64,000 nt of DNA from NCBI GenBank assembly GCA_963704075.1, contig CAVPGV010000027.1, forward strand, positions 10,079 to 74,078, in the 5' to 3' direction. The notes below the pieces were generated by a model. It made no database searches, was not told the DNA's origin, and saw only the letters and a list, made by a program, of their open reading frames with translations. Source of the DNA: JADKAV01 sp963704075. GTDB lineage: Bacteria > Actinomycetota > Actinomycetes > S36-B12 > UBA10799. This document shows positions 53,142 to 62,400 of this stretch, in pieces. Within the stretch, counting starts at the first letter, position 1, and each line of letters begins with the position of its first letter. A program made the position numbers and the translations under genes.

Positions 53142-54602
53142 GTGGTGCCATTGAACGACCAGGACATGCTCCCGACGATCATCCAGGGCGGTATGGGGGT
53201 GGCGGTTTCCGGGTGGCAACTGGCCCGCTCAGTCAGCCAGACCGGCGAGTTGGGCGTGGTCTCCGGCACCGCCCTGGACGTGGTGTGCGCCCGGCGTCTG
53301 ATGAGCGGCGACCCCGGTGGACACATGCGCCAGGCCCTCGCCGCCTTCCCGATCCCGGCGATGGCTCGGCGGGTCATGAAGCAGTACTACATCCACGGTG
53401 GCAAGGCCGACGACGAGGCGTTTCGGGCTGTCCCGCGCTTCACGGTCACGCCACCGGTCGCCCTGCAGGAGTTGACCGTCGTAGGCGCCTTCTGCGAGGT
53501 CTGGCTGGCCAAGCAGGAGCATTCGGGCCCGGTGGGTATCAACTTCCTGCGCAAGATCGAGATCCCGCTGCCGTTCGGCCTGCTCGGGGCCATGCTGGCC
53601 GGGGTCGACTACATCCTGATCGGCGCAGGCAACCCCTCGGAGATGCCCGCTGTGGTCCGCGCACTGTCCCGGGGCGAGGACGTCCAGTTCGGCGTAAGGG
53701 CCCAGGGCCTGCGCTCCGACGACGCGCCCGTGTCCGTGCGCTGCAGCCCGACCGAACTGCTGGGCGACGCCGGTCGCGGCCTGGCCGTGCCCCGGTTCCT
53801 GGCCATCATCGCGTCCCTCGACCTCGCTGCCGGCCTGGCCTCGGACCCCTCGATTCGACCGTTCGGCTTCATCGTCGAAGGACCAAGCGCCGGCGGGCAC
53901 AACGCGCCCCCGCGCGGCCCACGACGGGTCGACGAGCTCGGCCAGCCCGTCTACGACGACCGCGACACTGTCGACCTCGACGGCATCGCGGCCCTCGGGC
54001 TGCCGTTCTGGCTCGCCGGCGGGTACGGCACCCCCGAGGGCTTGGCGCAGGCCCGGGCGGCCGGTGCCCAAGGCATCCAGGTCGGCACAGCGTTCGCCTA
54101 CAGCCAGGAGTCCGGGCTCGCCGACTCGTTCAAGCGCCAGGTCCTCGCCGAGGTCCTCGCCGGCACCCTGGATGTCCGCAGCGACTGGCGCGCCTCCCCC
54201 ACCGGCTTCCCGTTCCGGGTCATCCAACTCGAGGGGACCGTCAGCGATCCCGAGATCGCCGCAGGACGCAAACCCGTGTGCGACCTTGGCGCCCTGCGAA
54301 CCCCCTATAAGAAGGCCAACGGCGACATCGACTACCGCTGCCCGGCCGAGCCGCTGGCCGTCTACACCCGCAAGGGTGGCCGGGCCCAGAACGCCGAGGG
54401 CCGGCAGTGCTTGTGCAACGCCCTGCTCGCGGCGGCCGACTTCCCCCAGCAGCGTCCCGACGGATCCACCGAGCCGGCGATCGTGACCTCCGGCGACGAC
54501 TTCCGGGCAGTGCTCGCATTGGCCTCGAACGGTTCGGCCGGACGGCCGTACACCGCACGCGAGGTCGTGGACTACCTGCGTGCCGGACTCGCCCCCCTGT
54601 GA
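53142..54602 (+). CDS. NPD-family FMN oxidoreductase (PfaD-like trans enoyl reductase candidate)
   Basis: A 486-residue nitronate-monooxygenase/2-nitropropane-dioxygenase-fold protein. FMN-barrel motifs: TIIQGGMGVAVSGWQLAR, the VEGPSAGGHNAP loop and AGGYGTPEGLAQARAAG, then GIQVGTAFAYSQES. The C-terminal extra ~130 residues include CLCNALLAAADF. In PUFA-synthase loci, PfaD is an FMN enoyl reductase of exactly this fold, acting in trans on the carrier-bound chain. Position upstream of a Pfa-like synthase makes that the leading idea. True nitronate oxidation is the alternative. The GTG start at 53142 is provisional; ATG 53166 is possible. Confidence 0.8.
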   Translation: MVPLNDQDMLPTIIQGGMGVAVSGWQLARSVSQTGELGVVSGTALDVVCARRLMSGDPGGHMRQALAAFPIPAMARRVMKQYYIHGGKADDEAFRAVPRFTVTPPVALQELTVVGAFCEVWLAKQEHSGPVGINFLRKIEIPLPFGLLGAMLAGVDYILIGAGNPSEMPAVVRALSRGEDVQFGVRAQGLRSDDAPVSVRCSPTELLGDAGRGLAVPRFLAIIASLDLAAGLASDPSIRPFGFIVEGPSAGGHNAPPRGPRRVDELGQPVYDDRDTVDLDGIAALGLPFWLAGGYGTPEGLAQARAAGAQGIQVGTAFAYSQESGLADSFKRQVLAEVLAGTLDVRSDWRASPTGFPFRVIQLEGTVSDPEIAAGRKPVCDLGALRTPYKKANGDIDYRCPAEPLAVYTRKGGRAQNAEGRQCLCNALLAAADFPQQRPDGSTEPAIVTSGDDFRAVLALASNGSAGRPYTAREVVDYLRAGLAPL

Positions 54603-54742
54603 ACCACTATGGCTAGCAAGCATCGGGGCCCCGTGCCCGCCGACAATAGTCCCAGATCTCGCCTACCAGGTCACGTGAAACACCCATCGCAACCCACCGC
54701 GCAACCAATAGCCTGAGTGTGAGTCCCCGTAGGAGGAAACGA

Positions 54743-56407
54743 ATGAGCGCTGACCAGGGGTTGGACGCCGAGACGCTTGGCCAGATGTTGGACGGGTTGA
54801 AGGAGTACCTCGCCGACGTGCTTCCTCCCGAGCGCCAGTTGGAGCTCGACCATGAGGACATCTGTCCTGAGGACACGGTGCGTGCGATGTCGACCGACCT
54901 GGGCATCCAGTTGGTCTTCGTCCCCGAGGCCTACGGCGGGATGGGTGGTGGGGCGTTCGACTCCTACCTGCTCTGCGAGGTGTTGGCCCGTAAGGACATC
55001 GGATTGGCAACCGCCATCTTCGCCACCTTTCTGGGCAGCGACCCGATCCTGGTCGGCGCCACGGACGAGCAGAAAGAGAAGTGGCTGGGCGCGATCGCCG
55101 AGGACGGCATCGTGATGGCCTACGGCGCCACCGAGCCCGAGGCCGGGTCCGACCTCGGCGCCATGAAGACCAAAGCCGTCCCGATCGAGGTCGATGGCGA
55201 GGTCACCGGCTACCGCATCAGCGGCGCGAAGCAGTGGATCTCCAACGGCACTATCGCTGATGCCACCAGCATCCTGGCCCTGGCCCCCGGGGGCCCCACG
55301 TGGTTCGTTCTCGAGAAGGGCTCACCCGGTTTCTCCAGCGCCAAGCCCGAGGACAAGCACGGGATCCGGCTGTCGAACACCGCGGCACTGTTCCTGGACA
55401 ACGTCGAGGTACCCATCGAGAACATGGTGGGCGACGTCGAAGGCAGGGGTCTCGTGCAGGCCCAGCAGGTCTTCGGCTACACCCGCGTGATGGTGGCCGC
55501 ATTTGGCCTCGGCGGTGGCTGGGAGGCCGTCGACCGTGCGATCGAGTACTCCAAGACCCGCATCTCCGGCGGGTCCCCCCTGGCCGAGAAGCAGGGCTAC
55601 ACGCACAAACTGATCGTCCCCCACGTCGCCCGGCTCGAGGCCGCGCGCGCGTTTATCGAGGAGACCTCGACGCGCATCGACGCCGGCGAGGGCCCCGACG
55701 GGGCGCTCAACACCGAGGGCGCGATCGCCAAGTACATGGCCACCGAGTCGGGCAACCGCGCTGCCGAGGACGCCATCCAGGCCCTCGGCGGGTACGGCTT
55801 CACGCGCGAGTACGTGGTCGAGAAGATCAAGCGGGACGTGCGCATCACCACGATCTACGAAGGCACCTCGGAGATCCTCGAGATGACGATCGCCCGCGAC
55901 CGCTGGCAGCAGCACCTGAAGTCCCGCGGCGGCTACTATCTGACCGCGGCGCAGGAGATGAACGCCCTGCACGCGATCAACCCGAAGGTGGGGGCCGACG
56001 TCTCCGCCCTGGCGCTCGAGGCTCTGGCGGGCGTGTTCGCCGCCTGCCAGGCAGGCCGGCTCACCCGTAACCAGCACGTGCTGTTCCGCCTCGGCGAACT
56101 CGTGGCCAACGTGGAGTGCGCAGCCGCGCTGTCCCGACGCGCCGCCGCCGCTGCGGACGGCAGCCTGGCGGAGAAGGCCAACCGGCGCTTCGACGCCGAC
56201 GCCCTTGCCGTCACCGCCCGGATCTTCGCCCGTGAGGCCGCGATGAAGGCCGGCGAGGAGGGCATGCGTTGGGTCATCGGTTCCGCCGACCCCACCCTCG
56301 GGCTCGCCGCCACGCTGCCGACCAGCCTGCGGTTGGACGCCATCCGCGCCGCACAGGCAGGGCTCATCTCCGATATGACAGCCCTGTCCGACGCCCTCTA
56401 CGCCTGA
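54743..56407 (+). CDS. Acyl-CoA dehydrogenase
   Basis: A 554-residue flavoenzyme, MSADQGLDAETLGQMLDGLK. The N-terminal helical domain is followed by the FAD/beta domain with MAYGATEPEAGSDLGAMKT and ISGAKQWISNG, and the C-terminal domain with the catalytic-base segment RITTIYEGTSEILEMTIARD. A further ~150 C-terminal residues form an extra helical domain as in long ACADs. TAGGAGG precedes the ATG at 54743. It lies between the NPD-type reductase and the giant synthase, so it probably introduces or modifies a double bond in that lipid pathway, possibly on carrier-bound acyl chains. Confidence 0.88.
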   Translation: MSADQGLDAETLGQMLDGLKEYLADVLPPERQLELDHEDICPEDTVRAMSTDLGIQLVFVPEAYGGMGGGAFDSYLLCEVLARKDIGLATAIFATFLGSDPILVGATDEQKEKWLGAIAEDGIVMAYGATEPEAGSDLGAMKTKAVPIEVDGEVTGYRISGAKQWISNGTIADATSILALAPGGPTWFVLEKGSPGFSSAKPEDKHGIRLSNTAALFLDNVEVPIENMVGDVEGRGLVQAQQVFGYTRVMVAAFGLGGGWEAVDRAIEYSKTRISGGSPLAEKQGYTHKLIVPHVARLEAARAFIEETSTRIDAGEGPDGALNTEGAIAKYMATESGNRAAEDAIQALGGYGFTREYVVEKIKRDVRITTIYEGTSEILEMTIARDRWQQHLKSRGGYYLTAAQEMNALHAINPKVGADVSALALEALAGVFAACQAGRLTRNQHVLFRLGELVANVECAAALSRRAAAAADGSLAEKANRRFDADALAVTARIFAREAAMKAGEEGMRWVIGSADPTLGLAATLPTSLRLDAIRAAQAGLISDMTALSDALYA

Positions 56408-56443
56408 CCACTGACACCGCGCGACACTCCCAGGAGACACACG

Positions 56444-59400
56444 ATGACCCAGCCCGAGCCGATCGCCATCGTCGGAGTCAGCGCGATCATGCCTGACGCG
56501 CCGACCGCTGAGGACTTCTGGAGCAACATCCGCGGCGGGCGGTACTCGATCAGCGACGTTCCCACTGATCGCTGGGACCCGGAGCTGTATTACGACGCCG
56601 ACCCCTACACCCCGGAGGACAAGACATACTCGAAGATCGGCGGCTGGGTCCGGGAGTTCCCCTGGGAGCCGATGGCGTGGAGGCTGCCCATCCCGCCCAG
56701 CGTGGCCGCGCACTTCGATGAGGGCCAGATGTGGTCGGTCAGCGCCTCTCGCTCGGCCCTGCTCGATGCCGGGTGGCCGGACTGGGGCGTGGACTCCGAC
56801 CGAGTGGGCGTGATCCTCGGCAGTGCGCTCGGGGGCGACAAGTACGTGCGCACGACCCTGCGCATCGCCTACCCGGAGTTCGACCGGGAGCTAGCGGCCT
56901 CGCCGTCGTTCGCGGCCCTGCCGGCGGACGTCCAGAAGCGCGATCCGCGCCGAGGCCCGCGAGCGGTTCGTCTCCGGCCTGCCGAACATCACCGAGGACA
57001 CCATGCCCGGTGAACTGTCGAACGTCCTGGCAGGCCGGGTCGCGGCCCTGTTCAACCTGCGAGGACCGAACTTCACCACCGACGCCGCCTGTGCCTCGGC
57101 GATGGCGGGCATAAACGCCGCCGTCGCCGGCCTCCAGGCCCATCATTACGACGCCTGCATCTCCGGGGGCATCGACCACAACATGGCACCCGGCGCCTTC
57201 GTGAGGTTCTGCAAGATCGGTGCCCTGTCCGCGACCGGGACACGTCCGTTCGACGCGGGCGCCGACGGATTCGTCATGGGCGAGGGTGCTGCGTTCTTCG
57301 TCCTCAAGCGTCTCTCGGATGCCGAGAAGGCCGGGGACCACGTGTATGCGGTCATCCTGGGGATCGGCGGCTCGTCGGACGGCAAGGGCAAGGGCATCAC
57401 CGCGCCCAACCCGATCGGCCAGAAGCTCGCGGTCAGCCGGGCGTGGCGCAACGCTGGAGTCGATCCGGGCTCCATCGGGATGCTCGAGGCACACGGCACG
57501 TCCACCCGTGTGGGCGACGCCACCGAGCTCGGCGCCCTCGACGAGATCTTCGCCGCCTACGGGGTGGCCCCCGGGTCCATCGCCCTGGGCTCGGTCAAGT
57601 CCAACATCGGCCATCTGAAGGCCGCTGCTGGCGCCGCGGGCGTGTTCAAGGCCGTGATGAGCCTGAACGATAAGGTGCTGCCCCCGAGCCTGAATTTCCG
57701 GGACCCCAACCCGAACGTGGACTGGGCCTCGACCCCGTTCCGCGTGAACACCGAGCTGCGCGAGTGGACCCACTCCGGTCCGGAACCCCGGCGCGCAGGT
57801 GTGAGCGCCTTCGGCTTCGGCGGGACCAACTTCCACATCGCCCTCGAGGAGTACGAGCCCGGCCGGTACAAGGCACCCGACGCCGCGCGCGTGTTCGCCG
57901 GCGCCGACATCGCGGGCACGACACCTGCCCCCGCCGCCGCCGCGGCCACCCCGGCACCTGCTACGACAGCCGCCGCCCGCAAGAGCCCCCTGCGCGGCGC
58001 CGCCGTGGTCGGTGGACGCGACGAGGCCGATGTCACCGCACAGCTCAAGGCGCTGTCCGCCGAGGCGGCGGCCGGCCGCGCGCCCGCACAGGTGGCACCG
58101 GACCCCGCGCTGGCGGCCGCCGCCATCCGCGTGGCCATCGACTACGCCGACGCGGCCGACCTGGCCAAGAAGGCCGACAAGGCCGTCCAGGCATTCGGCG
58201 CCAACAACCCGGCGATGTGGAAGCTGCTTCGCTCGCAGGGTGTCTTCGTCGGCCGCGGACCGGCCCCGAAGGTCGCGTTCCTGTTCACCGGGCAGGGCTC
58301 GCAGTACGTCAACATGCTCGCCGAGTTGCGCGACCAGGAGCCCATCGTGCGCGCGGTCTACGACGAGGCCGACCGGATCCTGACCCCTCTGCTGGGCAAG
58401 CCCCTGTCTGACTACGTGTTCGCCGACTCCACGGACCCCGAGGCAGTCTCGCGCCTCGACGCCCAGCTCCTGCAGACCGAGATCACCCAGCCCGCGGTGC
58501 TGACCACCGACGCCGCCCTGGCCCAACTGCTGGCTGCCTACCAGATCACCCCCGACCTGGTCATGGGCCACAGCCTCGGCGAGTACGGCGCCCTGGTGGC
58601 CTCTGGTGCGCTGAGCTTCGACGCAGCACTGGAGGCCGTCAGCGCCCGCGGCAGGGAGATGACCAACGTCTCGCAGGCGGACAACGGCGCCATGGCCGCG
58701 GTCTTCGGGCCAATGCCGGACATCGAGCGGATCGTGGGCGAGGTCGACGGGTACGTCGTCGTGGCCAACATCAACTCCAGCACCCAGGCCGTCATCGGTG
58801 GTGCGACAACCGCCGTCGAGGCCGCCGTGGCCGCGTTCCAGGCCGCCGGGATGACTGCCATGCGCATTCCGGTCTCGCACGCCTTCCACACGCAGATCGT
58901 GGCCGGGGCCAGCGGGCCCCTGAAGGTCGCGATGCGCCGCCTCCAGGTTCGCGGCCCGAGCCTGCCCATCGTGGCGAACGTGACCGGCGAGTTCTACCCG
59001 GTCCCGGCGGATACCGAGACGATGCTCGAGATCCTCGGCCGACAGATCGCCGAGCCCGTCCAGTTCGTCAAGGGCCTGCACACCCTCTACGAGGCCGGCG
59101 CGCGGGTCTTCGTCGAGGTTGGCCCGAAGAAGGCCCTGCACGGTTTCGTCGAAGAGGTTCTCGGTTCCGAGCACGACGATGTCCTCGCGCTGTTCACCAA
59201 CCACCCGAAGCTCGGCGACATCGCCTCGTTCAACCAGGCCCTCTGCGGGCTCTACGCGTCAGGCCTGGGCCTCGCCCCGGTCACCGCCCCCGCGCCGCCG
59301 CCGGCCCCGGCTCCCATTGCCAATCCCACGCTCGCCAGCCCCACCCCCACCCTCGCCAACTCCGCCACGACCCCGAGGATCCCCATGTCGACCGCCCGTT

Positions 59401-62400
59401 ACGAGGAACTGGGCCGGCTGTTCGCCGGCGTGCTGGAGCAGGGCCTGCGGGTCTACTCCGGCGAGCCCGGCACCGTCAGCGCACCCGCTGGCCTGACTGG
59501 CACGACGCAGATCGCGAGCGCCCCCGTGGCCGTCACCGGTGCCGCCCTGGGCCTGCCGGGGGTGGACCGCGTCTTCGACGACGAGAACATCGCGCGCATC
59601 CTCGACGGGCAGCAGTTCATCGACGTCATCCCGCACCGCTTCCGCGAGGCGATCGTCGACAAGCGGATCACCCGCCTGGTCAAGAAGGCCGGGCAGGACC
59701 CCGTGTTCGAGACCATCGACGACGAGGCCGGCGTCATCAAACTGGCCGGCCGCGGCGCGCCCTTGGATGTCGTCGAGGAGTTCGGCGTCGAGGCCGCCCG
59801 CGACGCCGCCCTGGACCGCACGACCCGCCTGGCGCTGGGCGCCGGGTTCGACGCGCTGCGCGACGCCGGCATCCCCCTGGTCATGCGCTATCGGTCGACC
59901 ACCCTGGGCACGGCGCTGCCCGAGAAGTGGGGCCTGCCCGATTCGATGCGCGACGACACCGGCGTCATCTTCGCCTCCGCCTTCCCGGGGTATGGCGAGT
60001 TCGCCTCCGACATCGAGAAGTACATGACCGACCGGGGCCGGCGCGAGCAGGTCCTGGCCCTGGAGGCCGTCCGGGCACGGATGACCGGTGCCGAGCCCGC
60101 CGCCGCGGAGGTCGACCGCCGGATCGCAGAGCTGCGCCACCTGCTGGAGGTCGAGCGCTTCGAGTACGACCGCCGCTTCATCTTCCGCTGCCTGGCGATG
60201 GGGCACTCGCAGTTCGCCGAGCTGATCGGCGCCCGCGGGCCGAACACCCAGATCAACGCCGCATGCGCCAGCACGACCCAGGCCATGTCGCTGGCCGAGG
60301 ACTGGATTCGCACCGGCCGCTGCCGCCGCGTGGTCGTGGTGTCCGCCGACGACGTGAGCAGCGACGTCCTGCTGCCCTGGGTCGGCTCCGGCTTCCTTGC
60401 CTCCGGCGCCGCTGCCATCGAGGACGTGGCCAGCGAGGTCGCCACCCCGTTCGATCGCCGCCGCCACGGGATGATTGTCGGCATGGGCGCCGCAGCGTTC
60501 GTGGTCGAGTCCGCCGAGGCCGCGCTCGAACGTGGCCTGCAGCCGATCTGCGAGGTGCTCGCAACCGCCACCGCGAACAGTGCCTTCCACGGCACGCGCC
60601 TGGACGTGGACCACGTCGGCCAGGTCATGGAGGGCCTGATCCGCACCGCCGAGGCCCGCGGCATCGACCGCACGCAGATCGCCCCACAGACGGTGTTCGT
60701 CTCACACGAGACCTACACGCCGGCCCGGGGCGGCTCTGCGGCTGCGGAGATCAACGCGCTGCGCCGCGTGTTCGGCGCCGCCGCAAGTTCCATCGTGATC
60801 ACCAACACCAAGGGCTTCACGGGTCACGCCATGGGCGCCGGCATCGAGGACGTCGTGGCGATCAAGGCGTTGGAGACCGGGATCGTCCCGCCGGTGCCCA
60901 ACTACAAGGAGCCCGACCCCGAACTCGGCACGCTGAACCTGTCCCTGGGCGGTGCCTACCCGGTGAACTACGCCCTGCGCCTGGCCGCCGGCTTCGGCTC
61001 GCAGATCGCGATGACCCTGCTGCGCTGGACCCCCATGCCCGACGGCCGTCGGCGCGCACCCAGCGAGCTCGGATACGCCTACCGGATCGTCGACCCGGCC
61101 GCGTGGGAGCGCTGGCTGGCCGACGCCGCCGGTCGCACGGGCGCCGACCTCGAGGTGGACCACCATCGACTGCGGATCGTTGACGCGGGTGCCCCGACCG
61201 CGGCTCCGGTCGCCCCGGCCGCTCCTGCCGTTCCGACTCCGGCCGCGCCTGCAGTTCCGACTCCGGCCGCGCCGGCTCCGGTCGTCACCGAGGCACCGCC
61301 AGTTGCGCCCGCGCCGGTGGCCGCTCCCAGCGCCCCGGCTGTCGACCCCTTGGCCGCCGAGGTCGTAGGGATCGTCTCGGAGATGACCGGCTATCCACCG
61401 GAACTACTGGACCTCGACCTGGACCTCGAAGCCGACCTCGGCGTCGACACCGTCAAACAGGCCGAAGTGTTCGCCGCAGTCCGCGACCGGTTCGACGTCG
61501 AACGCGACGAGAACCTGCAACTACGCGACTTCCCGACCCTGACCCACGTCATCGGCTGGGTCCGCGACAAGACCGGCATCCAGCCCGCAACCGCAGCCCC
61601 CGCCGCACCCGCACCGCAGCCCCAGCCGCGGCGCCAGCACCGGTCAGCGAGGCCCCCGCCGGCCGACGAGGTCACCGACTCCGTGGTCGCCATCGTGGCC
61701 GAGATGACCGGCTACCCCGCCGAACTACTCGACCTCGACCTCGACCTCGAAGCCGACCTCGGCGTCGACACCGTCAAACAGGCCGAAGTGTTCGCCGCAG
61801 TCCGCGACCGGTTCGGCGTCGAACGCGACGAGAACCTGCAACTACGCGACTTCCCGACCCTGACCCACGTCATCGGCTGGGTCCGCGACAAGACCGGCAT
61901 CCAGCCCGCAACCGCAGCCCCCGCCGCGCCTGCAGCCCCAGCCGCGGCGCCAGCACCCGCCAGCGAGGCCCCCGCCGGCGACGAGGTCACCGACTCCGTG
62001 GTCGCCATCGTGGCCGAGATGACCGGCTACCCCGCCGAACTACTCGACCTCGACCTCGACCTCGAAGCCGACCTCGGCGTCGACACCGTCAAACAGGCCG
62101 AAGTGTTCGCCGCAGTCCGCGACCGGTTCGACGTCGAACGCGACGAGAACCTGCAACTACGCGACTTCCCCACCCTGACCCACGTCATCGGCTGGGTCCG
62201 CGACAAGACCGGCATCCAGCCCGCCACCGCAGCCCCCGCCGCGCCTGCAGCCCCAGCCGCGGCGCCAGCACCCGTCGCGACGCCCCCGCCGGCCGACGAG
62301 GTCACCGACTCCGTGGTCGCCATCGTGGCCGAGATGACCGGCTACCCCGCCGAACTACTCGACCTCGACCTCGACCTCGAAGCCGACCTCGGCGTCGACA

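Noticed and set aside
56739..59204. An 821-codon open frame on the minus strand opposite the lipid synthase
   Set aside because: It is a GC-driven shadow of the synthase coding strand: composition is dominated by Gly, Arg, Val and Asp runs, no family motif is seen, and the plus strand carries clear KS and AT motifs.
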